A DNA stretch of 64,000 nt, taken from Allobosea psychrotolerans. GTDB taxonomy: Bacteria > Pseudomonadota > Alphaproteobacteria > Rhizobiales > Beijerinckiaceae. The stretch spans positions 1-64,000 of the forward strand of contig NZ_PQFZ01000012.1 of assembly GCF_002917105.1 (NCBI RefSeq). Direction: 5' to 3'. Made by a program: the position numbers and the translations under genes. Below are positions 8,605 to 17,400 of this stretch, one piece after another (position 1 is the stretch's first letter; each line of letters begins with the position of its first letter). The notes under the pieces are model-generated. The model did not search any database. It was not told the origin of the DNA and saw nothing but the letters and a program-made list of their open reading frames with translations.

Positions 8605-9003
8605 ATGAAGGTTGATTGCTATTGCACCGTCTTGAGATCCGCCACCCGGCGGATGGCGGCATTCTATGACGAGGCGATGGCGCCCTTGGGCATCAATATC
8701 GCCCAGTTCAGCTTGCTGCGCTCGATCGCGCGTCTGGAGCCCGTCATCCTGACCGAGCTCGGCCGGCGGATGGAGCTCGATCGTTCGACGATCGGGCGCA
8801 ATGTCCGCGTGCTCGAGCGGATGGGTTTGGTGAAGCTCGGCAGCGGCAAGGATCGGCGCGAGGCGACGGTGATGCTGACCGAGGCGGGGCGTCGGGTTCT
8901 GCAGGAGGCCGCGCCGCTTTGGGAGGCCGCGCAAGCGGCCCTGGAAGCGCGAATGGGCGTCAAGGCCACGCAGGAACTGCGCGAGATCCTGAATCGGATC
9001 TGA
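8605..9003 (+). CDS. MarR family transcriptional regulator
   Basis: A 132-residue winged-helix regulator. Helix-turn-helix region: LTELGRRMELDRSTIGRNV at about residues 50-68, then the wing with GSGKDRREATVMLTEAGR. I chose ATG at 8605, which gives the usual MarR N-terminus (CYC-LR-A-R); a GTG at 8506 would add 33 atypical residues running into the repeat. No ribosome site precedes the ATG, because the operator-like palindrome sits there. The same palindrome precedes the next gene, an MFS transporter, so this protein most likely represses itself and the transporter until a ligand binds. Confidence 0.9.
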   Translation: MKVDCYCTVLRSATRRMAAFYDEAMAPLGINIAQFSLLRSIARLEPVILTELGRRMELDRSTIGRNVRVLERMGLVKLGSGKDRREATVMLTEAGRRVLQEAAPLWEAAQAALEARMGVKATQELREILNRI

Positions 9004-9018
9004 TTTTCTCGACAATTT

Positions 9019-9032
9019 ACGGGTATATGCCC
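9019..9032. promoter_or_regulatory. MarR-type operator candidate, upstream of the MFS gene
   Basis: ACGGGTATATGCCC is the exact reverse complement of the 14-base site before the MarR gene and lies 16 bases before the MFS start. It sits just upstream of the ribosome site (AGGAGA). Two inverted copies flanking the regulator gene are typical of a local MarR regulon. Confidence 0.65.
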
Positions 9033-9048
9033 ACAACAGGAGACTGCC

Positions 9049-10365
9049 ATGGCGTCCTTCGCCGATAGTTTGACCCCGACCTCGGCGCTCGCGAGGTTGC
9101 TGGCGCGACGCGGAATCCATTATGGCTGGGTCGTCGCGGCCGTGACCTTTCTGACCATGCTGGTGACGGCCGGCGCGGTTGGCGCGCCCGGCGTATTGAT
9201 CACCCCGCTGCAGCGCGAATTCGGCTGGGCGACCTCCGACATCTCCTCGGCCCTGGCGGTCCGCCTGATGCTGTTTGGCTTGATGGGGCCGTTTGCGGCC
9301 GCCTTCATGAACCGCTTCGGCGTGCGCAGGGTCGCGACCGTCGCGCTCACGCTGATCGGCAGCGGCATCCTCGGCTCCTTCTTCATGACGCAGCTTTGGC
9401 ACCTTGTGCTGCTCTGGGGCATCGTCGTCGGTCTCGGCACCGGGCTCACCGCCATGGTGCTCGGCGCGACGGTCGCGACGCGCTGGTTCTCGCAGCGGCG
9501 CGGTCTCGTGCTCGGCCTACTGACGGCAAGCACGGCGACAGGCCAGCTCGTCTTCCTGCCATTGCTGGCGAGCCTGACCGAGCAGGTCGGCTGGCGCAGT
9601 GCGCTCGTCTTCGTCCTGGCGATGCTGGTCGTCGCGGTCGTCGCCGTGCTCACCTTGATGCGCGATCGCCCCTCCGATATCGGGCTCGCCCCCTATGGCA
9701 CTGACGCAATCGTGCCGGCCCCGGCTCAGGCTGCGAGTTTCGGCGCGATGCTGATGTCGCCGCTGGTGGCGCTCAGGGACGCTTCGCGCACGCACACCTT
9801 CTGGGTCCTGTTCGGCACCTTCTTCGTCTGCGGCGCCAGCACCAACGGCCTCGTCCAGACCCATTTCGTCTCGCTATGCGGCGATTACGGCATGGCGGCG
9901 GTGACGGCGGCCGGCGTGCTCGCGATGATCGGCGTCTTCGATTTCGTCGGCACGGTCGGTTCGGGCTGGCTCTCGGACCGCTATGACAGCCGCTGGCTGC
10001 TGTTCTGGTATTACGGCCTGCGCGGGCTTTCGCTGCTCTATCTGCCCTTCACCGATTTCTCCTTTTACGGTCTGTCGCTCTTTGCCGTCTTCTATGGGCT
10101 GGACTGGGTCGCGACCGTGCCACCGACGATCAAGATCGCGGCCGACCGCTTCGGCGAGAAGTCCAATCTGGTCTTCGGCTGGATCTTTGCCGGGCACCAG
10201 ATCGGTGCGGCCTTCGCCGCCTATGGCGCGGGTTTCAGCCGGACGGTCTATCAGAGCTATCTGCCGGCCTTCTTCATCGCCGGGGCGCTTTGCCTGTTTG
10301 CTGCCGCCTTCGTGGTGACGCTGCGGGGCACGGCGATGCCGCGGCTGAAGCCCGTCGCGGCCTGA
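9049..10365 (+). CDS. MFS transporter
   Basis: A 438-residue major facilitator protein with about 12 membrane segments. The first starts near residue 25 (WVVAAVTFLTML). The family loop motif between segments 2 and 3 is present in the form NRFGVRRVA, and again as SDRYDSRW in the second half. The fold and HYGW start resemble the oxalate/formate-antiporter-like and monocarboxylate group of MFS carriers. The ATG follows AGGAGA. It is downstream of the MarR gene, shares its operator sequence, and is followed 30 bases later by an SDR gene. It could be an exporter of, or importer for, the MarR ligand; direction cannot be read from sequence. Confidence 0.9.
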   Translation: MASFADSLTPTSALARLLARRGIHYGWVVAAVTFLTMLVTAGAVGAPGVLITPLQREFGWATSDISSALAVRLMLFGLMGPFAAAFMNRFGVRRVATVALTLIGSGILGSFFMTQLWHLVLLWGIVVGLGTGLTAMVLGATVATRWFSQRRGLVLGLLTASTATGQLVFLPLLASLTEQVGWRSALVFVLAMLVVAVVAVLTLMRDRPSDIGLAPYGTDAIVPAPAQAASFGAMLMSPLVALRDASRTHTFWVLFGTFFVCGASTNGLVQTHFVSLCGDYGMAAVTAAGVLAMIGVFDFVGTVGSGWLSDRYDSRWLLFWYYGLRGLSLLYLPFTDFSFYGLSLFAVFYGLDWVATVPPTIKIAADRFGEKSNLVFGWIFAGHQIGAAFAAYGAGFSRTVYQSYLPAFFIAGALCLFAAAFVVTLRGTAMPRLKPVAA

Positions 10366-10395
10366 TCTCACCGAACCTGTCGCAGGAGCCAGTCC

Positions 10396-11088
10396 ATGAC
10401 GAGCCTTCCCTATCGTACCGCGCTGATCGTCGGGGCCGGCCCCGGCATCAGCGCCTCGCTCGCCCGCAAGCTCTCGGCCAATGGCGTGCAGGTCGCACTG
10501 GCCGCGCGCCATGTCGAGAAGCTCGCGGCCTTGGCGGCGGAGACCGGCGCTTCGGTCTTCGCGGCGGACGCCTCGGACCAGGCCGGCGTCGCGCGGCTTT
10601 TCCAGGAGGTCGAGGCCGGGCTCGGCGAGCCCGATATCGTGATCTACAATGCCAGCATGGCCGTGCGCGGGCCGCTTGCCGAGCTCGATCCGGCCATGGT
10701 GGCGCAATCGCTGTCGGTCAATGCCTTGGGCGCCTTCCTGGTCGTGCAGCAGGCGGCACAGCGGATGTTGCCGCGGGAGCGGGGCGCGATCCTGCTCACC
10801 GGGGCGACAGCGGGAATCAAGGGGTTCGCCCGCTCGGCGCCGTTCGCCATGGGCAAATTCGCCCTGCGCGGCCTTGCCCAGAGTGCGGCGCGCGAGCTCG
10901 GCCCGAAAGGCATCCATGTCGCGCATTTCGTCATCGATGGCGGCGTGCGCAGCGCCAAGCGGCCGGATGCCTCAGACAATACGCTCGATCCTGACGCCAT
11001 CGCGCAGAGCTATCTCGATGTGCTGCGCCAGCCTAGGAATGCCTGGACGATGGAGGTCGACCTCAGGCCATGGGCCGAGACCTTCTGA
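10396..11088 (+). CDS. SDR family oxidoreductase with altered active site
   Basis: A 230-residue Rossmann-fold protein. The cofactor loop reads GAGPGISAS, and YNAS stands for the usual NNAG. The catalytic Tyr of the YxxxK pair is Phe (FAMGK, about residue 152; Lys retained), and the Ser region reads TGATAG. This pattern suggests a non-classical SDR, perhaps not a standard alcohol/ketone dehydrogenase. It lies 30 bases after the MFS gene behind a good ribosome site (GGAG), so it is probably in the MarR-controlled unit. Its function in the unit is unknown. Confidence 0.85.
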   Translation: MTSLPYRTALIVGAGPGISASLARKLSANGVQVALAARHVEKLAALAAETGASVFAADASDQAGVARLFQEVEAGLGEPDIVIYNASMAVRGPLAELDPAMVAQSLSVNALGAFLVVQQAAQRMLPRERGAILLTGATAGIKGFARSAPFAMGKFALRGLAQSAARELGPKGIHVAHFVIDGGVRSAKRPDASDNTLDPDAIAQSYLDVLRQPRNAWTMEVDLRPWAETF

Positions 11089-11115
11089 GGCCGGCTCGCT
11101 TTTGCGCAACCCGTC

Positions 11116-11197
11116 CCGTCATTGCGAGCGCAGCGAAGCAATCCAGAAGGGCTCGCTCGACGGCCCCTGGATTGCTTCGCTGCGCTCGCAATGACGG
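11116..11197. repeat. Palindromic intergenic repeat, family C (31-bp perfect arms)
   Basis: Perfect 31-base arms (11116-11146 and 11167-11197) with a 20-base loop, between the convergent SDR and LysR genes. The left arm begins CCGTCATTGCGAGCG and contains GAAGCAATCC. Only one copy is present in this window. Repeats with this kind of sequence are scattered through many Hyphomicrobiales genomes. It can form a very stable hairpin on either strand and probably ends both transcripts. Confidence 0.85.
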
Positions 11198-11219
11198 TCG
11201 AGTCGAACGGGAAAACGCT

Positions 11220-12170
11220 TTAGCCGGCCGCGGCGGCCTTGCTATGCGGCAGGCTGGATTTGCGCTGGATCAGGTCGTTCTTGCCGAAAAGCTCGGCCAG
11301 CCAGTCGACGAAGACGCGCACCTTGTTGCTGAGATGGCGGTTCGGCGGATAGACGATGTGCAACGGCTTGGGCGCCGAGCACCAGCCCGAGAGCAGCGGC
11401 ACGAGCCGCCCCGCCGTAACATGCTCCTGCACCATGAAGCTCGGCGCCTGGATGACGCCGAGCCCCGCCACTGCCGAGGCGACATAGCCGGCGCCCTCGT
11501 TGAGCGAAACGATGTAGCGCCCCCTGATCTCGATGCTCTCCTTGGCGTCGACATAGGTAAAGGGCACGGTGCGGCTGGTGCCGGCGCTGCGGTAGCCGAC
11601 GATGTAGTGGTCGGCCTCGAGCTCGCTGGGATGGCGCGGGGTGCCATGTCGGGCGATGTAGTCGGGTGCGGCGCAGGTGATCAGGTACATCTCCCCGATG
11701 CGCCGTGCGATCAGGCTCTGATCCTGGATCTCGCCGGCGCGGATGGCGCAGTCGAGATTTTCGGCGACGAGGTCGGCCGGGCGGTCGCTCAGGCCGAGAT
11801 CGAGCTGGATCTCCGGGTAGCGCGCATGGAAGCCGGGCAATGCGGGTATCAGAACCGCCATCGCCAGCGAGGTGCTGCAATCCACCCGCAACCGCCCGCT
11901 CGGCCGGGCCTGCGACAGCGCCATGCTGGAATCGAGCTCGTCGATTTCGCTCAGCACGCGCAAGGCGCGCTCGTAATAGGCGGCACCGTCCATCGTCACG
12001 GTCACGCGCCGGGTCGTGCGGTTGAGCAGCTTGGCGCGCAGATGCGCCTCCAGCTGCTGGATCTGTTTCGTCACGGTGGGCTTGGGCATGTCGAGCAGAT
12101 CGGCGGCGCGCGTGAAGGTGCCGGCTTCGACGACCCGGACGAAGGCGCGCATGGCGTTGAGCTGGTCCAT
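11220..12170 (-). CDS. LysR family transcriptional regulator
   Basis: A 316-residue LysR regulator. The helix-turn-helix (about residues 3-60; FTRAADLLDMPKPTVTKQIQ) and the NRTTRRVTVT segment place it in the CrgA/DsdC-like group common upstream of oxidoreductase and efflux genes. It is divergent from the hydrolase-like/RND operon across a 124-base AT-richer gap. It most likely controls that efflux operon in response to a small aromatic or toxic compound; the effector is unknown. The ATG at 12170 is the first available. Confidence 0.9.
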   Translation of the reverse strand: MDQLNAMRAFVRVVEAGTFTRAADLLDMPKPTVTKQIQQLEAHLRAKLLNRTTRRVTVTMDGAAYYERALRVLSEIDELDSSMALSQARPSGRLRVDCSTSLAMAVLIPALPGFHARYPEIQLDLGLSDRPADLVAENLDCAIRAGEIQDQSLIARRIGEMYLITCAAPDYIARHGTPRHPSELEADHYIVGYRSAGTSRTVPFTYVDAKESIEIRGRYIVSLNEGAGYVASAVAGLGVIQAPSFMVQEHVTAGRLVPLLSGWCSAPKPLHIVYPPNRHLSNKVRVFVDWLAELFGKNDLIQRKSSLPHSKAAAAG

Positions 12171-12220
12171 CCCATCCTCCTCGGCGACTCCATCATTGTT
12201 TCCCTATAGAAATAATGAAT

Positions 12221-12244
12221 GAGCAAATATGCCATTTATTGCTC
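12221..12244. promoter_or_regulatory. Inverted repeat in LysR/efflux divergent promoter
   Basis: GAGCAA (12221-12226) and TTGCTC (12239-12244) form a 6-bp perfect inverted repeat spaced by 12 bases, in an AT-rich stretch within the 12171-12294 divergent gap. A further partial dyad (TTTCCCTATAGAAA) lies just to its left. The layout fits LysR binding sites; this is inference. Confidence 0.4.
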
Positions 12245-12294
12245 CATGAGCATCACTTAAATCACGCTGCACTGCAACACCAACCGGCGACCCC

Positions 12295-13131
12295 ATGTCC
12301 ATCTCGACTCTTCCGCAACTTCGTACCCGGCGCGCCGTCTTCTGGCGTCAGGAGACGATTGCGGCTGCGCAGGGCTCGCTCGCCGCCCGGCTCTATGCCC
12401 CGGCCGAGATCGAGCCCGAGGCCGGGCTGGTCCTGCATCTCCATGGCGGTTCCTTCAGCAGCGGTTCGCTGGCCGAGGGCGAGGCGGTTGCGACGGCGCT
12501 GGCCGAGGCCGGGGCTGTCGTCATGTCGATCGATTATCCGCTGGCGCCCGGCCACCGCTTTCCCGAGGCGCTCGAGACCGCCTATGCCGCGCTCCAGACG
12601 CTCGCCAAGGGTCGTGCCCGCTGGGCTTCTAAACTTGCGCCGCTCTATGTGGCGGGCGAGGAGGCCGGCGGCAACCTTGCCGCTGCGCTTGCCTTGATGG
12701 CGCGTGATCGTCGTGGGCCGGAGCTCGCCGGTCAGATCCTGTTCTCGCCGATGCTCGATGCCTGCCTCGGCACCTATTCGCTGCGGACGGCCGAGGCTGG
12801 ACCGGTCGGCTGCCGCTGGGCCGATGGCTGGGCCGATTATCTCGGCACGCCGGACAAGGCGGCCCACCCTTACGCGGCCCCGCTCAACGCCTCGCGGCTG
12901 GCGGGCCTCGCGCCTGCGCTGCTGATCTCGTCGCAGGACGATCCGCTGCGGGACGAAGCCGCGCATTATGCAGCGCGGTTGCAGGAAGCGGGTGTGACGG
13001 TCCGCCACCATGTGCAGACTGGCCCGACGCAATGGCCGGATGCCTATGCCGGCGCTCCCGAGGAAGGCTCCTGCCTCTCTCTGGCATGCAACCATGTCGC
13101 TGAATTCTATGCCCTGACCGCGCCGCCCTAG
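12295..13131 (+). CDS. Alpha/beta hydrolase-fold protein, probable pseudoenzyme
   Basis: A 278-residue protein of the hormone-sensitive-lipase branch of alpha/beta hydrolases. The oxyanion motif HLHGGSF is intact. The nucleophile elbow, normally GDSAGG, reads GEEAGG (residues 121-126), so the catalytic Ser is Glu123. The acid DPLRDE is kept (Asp216). The position of the catalytic His is Gln246 (GPTQW). With two of three triad residues gone, ordinary esterase activity is unlikely. It is the first gene of an operon with an RND efflux pump, 52 bases before the adaptor, and divergent from a LysR gene. It may bind rather than cleave the pump's inducer or substrate. The DNA at 12652-12669 was read directly to confirm the substitution. 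Confidence 0.85.
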   Translation: MSISTLPQLRTRRAVFWRQETIAAAQGSLAARLYAPAEIEPEAGLVLHLHGGSFSSGSLAEGEAVATALAEAGAVVMSIDYPLAPGHRFPEALETAYAALQTLAKGRARWASKLAPLYVAGEEAGGNLAAALALMARDRRGPELAGQILFSPMLDACLGTYSLRTAEAGPVGCRWADGWADYLGTPDKAAHPYAAPLNASRLAGLAPALLISSQDDPLRDEAAHYAARLQEAGVTVRHHVQTGPTQWPDAYAGAPEEGSCLSLACNHVAEFYALTAPP

Positions 13132-13183
13132 GCGCGCCGCCGGCAGCAATTTTCATCGCCTATCTCTTGGAAGGAATGGACCC

Positions 13184-14389
13184 ATGATTCAGGGAACGAC
13201 CCGTCGTCGCCTTTTGGGCGGCCTTGCCGCCAGCGCTTCGCTCGCCGCCGTCATCATCGTCAATGCTACCGTCAATCACGCGCAGGGCGACACCCCGCCT
13301 GCCGCCCCCCCGGCGACGCCGGTTTCGGTCGCGACCGTGGAGCAGCGCGATCTCGTCGCCTGGGCCGAGTTCTCCGGCCGGCTGGAGGCGATCGAGCGCG
13401 TCGAGGTACGCTCGCGCGTCTCCGGCGTGATCGAGGCCGTGCATTTCCGCGAGGGCAGCCTCGTCAAGCAGGGCGACCTGCTGATCAGCATCGACCAGGC
13501 GCCCTATCTCGCCGAATTCGAGCGGACGCAGGCGCAGGTGCTGGCGGCAGAGGCCCGCGTCGCGCTGGCAGCCGGCGAGAATGAGCGCGGCCAGCAATTG
13601 ATGGCGAGCCGCAACGTCTCGCAGAAGGATCTCGACACGCGCTTCAATGCGCTGCGCGAGGCGCAGGCCAATCTGCGCGCCGCCCAGGCCGCCCAGCAGA
13701 CCGCGCGGCTCAACCTCGACTACACCCAGATCCGCGCGCCGATCAGCGGCCGCATCGGCCGGCTCGACGTCACCATCGGCAATCTCGTCGCGGCCGGCGC
13801 CAGCGCGCCGCTGATGACGACGCTGCTCTCGGTCGATCCGATCTATGCCGCCTTCAATGCCGACGAGAAGACGGTGCTCGACGCTCTGGCCTCGCTGCCG
13901 GAGGGCAATCGCTCGCTCGAACAGATCCCGGTCAGGCTCACGACCGCGACCAGCGAAGGCGCGAGCTTCACCGGCAAGCTCCGTTTCGTCGACAACGGCA
14001 TCGACGCCGCCAGCGGCACGGTGCGCGCGCGCGCCGTGCTCGACAATCCCGGCGGCAAGCTGATGCCGGGTCAGTTCGTCCGGGTCCAGATGGGGCAGGC
14101 CCGCTCCGAGCCCGCGCTGGTCATCAATGAGCGCGCCGTCGGCACAGACCAGAACAAGAAGTTCGTCTTCGTCGTCGGCGCCGACAGCAAGGCGGCCTGG
14201 CGCGAGGTCACGCTCGGCGCGTCGAATGACGGGCTGCGCATCGTCACCAGCGGCCTGAAGGCCGGCGAGCGGATCATCGTCAATGGCCTGCAGCGCATCC
14301 GGCCGGGAGCGACGGTTGCACCCGAATCCGTACCGATGGCCGAAAAGTCCGAACTGCGCGCGGCCAAGACCGAACTCGCGCAACGTTAA
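13184..14389 (+). CDS. RND efflux periplasmic adaptor (AcrA/MexA family)
   Basis: A 401-residue membrane-fusion protein. The N-terminal signal anchor carries RRRLLGG followed by a hydrophobic stretch. The lipoyl/hairpin domain starts near residue 65 (RVSGVIEAVHFREGSLVKQGD), a coiled-coil hairpin lies at about 105-165, and the second lipoyl half has TQIRAPISGRIG, followed by beta-barrel and membrane-proximal domains. It links the inner-membrane pump to an outer-membrane channel. No outer-membrane factor gene follows in the window, so the pump probably borrows a TolC-type protein. The ATG has a GGAAGGA ribosome site. Confidence 0.94.
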   Translation: MIQGTTRRRLLGGLAASASLAAVIIVNATVNHAQGDTPPAAPPATPVSVATVEQRDLVAWAEFSGRLEAIERVEVRSRVSGVIEAVHFREGSLVKQGDLLISIDQAPYLAEFERTQAQVLAAEARVALAAGENERGQQLMASRNVSQKDLDTRFNALREAQANLRAAQAAQQTARLNLDYTQIRAPISGRIGRLDVTIGNLVAAGASAPLMTTLLSVDPIYAAFNADEKTVLDALASLPEGNRSLEQIPVRLTTATSEGASFTGKLRFVDNGIDAASGTVRARAVLDNPGGKLMPGQFVRVQMGQARSEPALVINERAVGTDQNKKFVFVVGADSKAAWREVTLGASNDGLRIVTSGLKAGERIIVNGLQRIRPGATVAPESVPMAEKSELRAAKTELAQR

Positions 14390-14408
14390 ACCGCGCACAC
14401 ACACGCCA

Positions 14409-14435
14409 CGTCGTCCCGGGTCGCCCGGGACGACG
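14409..14435. repeat. Short hairpin between adaptor and pump genes
   Basis: A 12-bp perfect inverted repeat (CGTCGTCCCGGG / CCCGGGACGACG) with a 3-base loop in the 90-base gap between the RND adaptor and pump genes. It resembles the ends of the family A repeats and may be a reduced copy. It may affect processing of the efflux mRNA. Confidence 0.7.
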
Positions 14436-14479
14436 ACGCGTTTCGTCTCAAAGACATCCGCTCCAAAGGGGGGCGTGCC

Positions 14480-17400
14480 ATGAACCTGTCCAAATTCTTC
14501 ATCGACCGGCCGATCTTCGCCGGCGTCCTCTCCGTGCTGATCCTCGTCGCAGGCCTGCTCTCGCTGCGGGTCCTGCCGATCTCGGAATATCCCGAGGTCG
14601 TGCCGCCGACCATCGTGGTGCGCGCGCAGTATCCCGGCGCCAACCCGCGCGTCATCGCCGAGACCGTCGCCACGCCGATCGAGGAGCAGATCAACGGCGT
14701 CGAAGGCATGCTCTACATGTCGAGCCAGGCGACGACCGATGGCGTGATGACGCTGAACGTCACCTTCAAGCTCGGCACCGACCCCGACAAGGCCCAGCAG
14801 CTCGTCCAGAACCGCGTCAGCCAGGCCGAGCCGCGGCTGCCGGAAGAGGTCCGCCGCCTCGGCGTGACCACGATCAAGAGCTCGCCCGATCTGACGATGG
14901 TGGTCCATATCACCTCGCCGAACGGCCGCTACGACATGACCTATCTGCGCAACTACGCCGTCCTCAACGTCAAGGACCGGCTGGCGCGCATCGACGGCGT
15001 CGGCCAGGTCCAGCTCTTCGGCTCCGGCGATTATTCGCTGCGCGTCTGGCTCGATCCGCAGAGGATGGCCGAGCACGGCCTTTCGCCCAGCGACGTCGTC
15101 AACGAGATCCGCGCCCAGAACGTCCAGGCCGCCGCCGGCGTCATCGGTTCCTCCCCGAACGCGCCGGGGCTCGACCTGCAGCTTTCGGTCAACGCGCAGG
15201 GCCGCCTCCAGAGCGAGGAGGAGTTCGGCGACATCATCATCAAGACCAGCGCGTCGGGCGCCGTGACCCGCTTGCGCGACGTCGCCCGCATCGAGCTCGG
15301 TGCGGCCGAATACGCGCTGCGCTCACTGCTCAACGGCAAGTCGGCCGTCGCGGTCCCGGTCTTCCAGGCTCCGAACTCGAACGCCATCGCCATCGCCGAC
15401 CGCGTCCGGGAGGTGATGCAGGAGATCAAGCAGAACATGCCGGAGGGCGTGGACTACTCGATCGTCTACGACACCACCCAGTTCGTGCGGGCCTCGATCG
15501 AGGCCGTCGTCCATACGCTGCTGGAGGCGATCGCACTCGTCGTGCTCGTCGTCATCGTCTTCCTGCAGACCTGGCGGGCCTCGATCATCCCGCTCGTCGC
15601 CGTGCCGATCTCGGTCATCGGCACCTTCGCGGTGATGTATCTCTTCGGCTTCTCGATCAATGCGCTGAGCCTCTTCGGCCTGGTGCTGGCGATCGGCATC
15701 GTCGTCGACGACGCCATCGTCGTGGTCGAGAATGTCGAGCGCAACATCGAGGGCGGCCTGGAGCCGCGCGAGGCGACCTATAAGGCGATGCGCGAGGTCT
15801 CCGGCCCGATCATCGCGATCGCATTGGTGCTCGTTGCGGTTTTCGTGCCGCTGGCCTTCATCAGCGGCCTGACCGGCCAGTTCTACCGCCAGTTCGCGCT
15901 CACCATCGCGATCTCGACGGTGATCTCGGCGGTGAACTCGCTGACGCTGTCGCCGGCGCTCGCCGCGCTGCTGCTGCGCTCGCACCATGCGCCCAAGGAC
16001 CTGCTGACCCGCGCCATGGACGGCGTCTTCGGCTGGTTCTTCCGCGGCTTCAACCGCTTCTTCAACCGCTCCTCGCAGGCCTATGGCAGCGGCGTGAAGC
16101 GCATTCTCGGCCGCAAGACGGTGATGATGGTGGCCTATGTCGGCCTGGTTGCGCTGACCGTCGGCCTGTTCCGCACCATCCCCGGCGGCTTTGTGCCCGG
16201 CCAGGACAAGCAGTATCTCGTCGGCTTCGCGCAGCTGCCCGACGCCGCCACGCTCGACCGCACGGAGGACGTCATCCGCCGCATGGACGAGATCGCCCTG
16301 AAGCATCCAGGCGTCGAGAACGCGATCTCCTTTCCCGGCCTCTCGATCAACGGCTTCACCAATTCCTCGAATGCCGGCATCGTCTTCGTCGGGCTGAAGT
16401 CCTTCGACCAGCGCAAGACGCCCGATCTCAATGGCGCCGCCATCGCCATGCAGCTCAACAAGGAGTTTGCCGGCATCAAGGAAGCGTTCATTGCCATGTT
16501 CCCGCCGCCACCCGTCCAGGGTCTCGGCACCATCGGCGGCTTCAAGCTGCAGATCGAGGATCGTGCCGGGCTGGGCTACAAGGCGCTGGACGAGGCGACC
16601 AAGGCCTTCATGGCCAAGGCCGCGACGGCGCCGGAGCTTGCGGGCATGTTCTCGAGCTTCCAGGTCAATGTCCCGCAGCTCTATGCCGATATCGACCGCA
16701 CCAAGGCGCGCCAGCTCGGCGTTGCCGTGACCGATGTCTTCGAGACGCTGCAGATCTATCTCGGCTCGTCCTATGTCAACGACTTCAACAAGTTCGGCCG
16801 CACCTACACCGTGCGCGTCCAGGCCGATGCACCTTTCCGCGCCTATGCCGAGGATATCGGCAAGCTGAAGGTCCGCTCGAAAACGGGTGAGATGGTGCCG
16901 CTCAACGCCGTGCTGAACGTGCGCAACGACACCGGGCCGGAACGCGCCATGCGTTATAACGGCTTCCTCAGCGCCGACATCAATGCCGGCGCCGCCCCGG
17001 GCTACTCCTCCGGTCAGGCCCAGGCCGCGGCCGAGCGCATTGCCAAGGAGACGCTGCCCAAGGGCTTCGCCTTCGAGTGGACCGAGCTGACCTATCAGGA
17101 GATCCTGGCGGGCAACTCCGCCGTGCTGGTCTTCCCGCTGGCGATCCTGCTCGTCTTCCTGGTGCTGGCGGCCCAGTATGAGAGCCTGACCCTGCCGATC
17201 GCGATCATCATGATCATCCCGATGGGCCTGCTCGCGGCGATGACCGGCGTCTGGTACACGGGCGGCGACAACAATGTCTTCACCCAGATCGGCCTCGTCG
17301 TCCTGGTCGGACTATCCGCCAAGAACGCCATCCTGATCGTCGAATTTGCCCGCGAACTGGAGTTCGAGGGCAGGACGCCGGTCGCGGCTGCGATCGAGGC

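Noticed and set aside
11116..11197. Reading the 31-bp perfect inverted repeat as an insertion-sequence remnant or CRISPR unit
   Set aside because: There is no transposase, target duplication or regular spacing; it is a single hairpin of the dispersed intergenic type.
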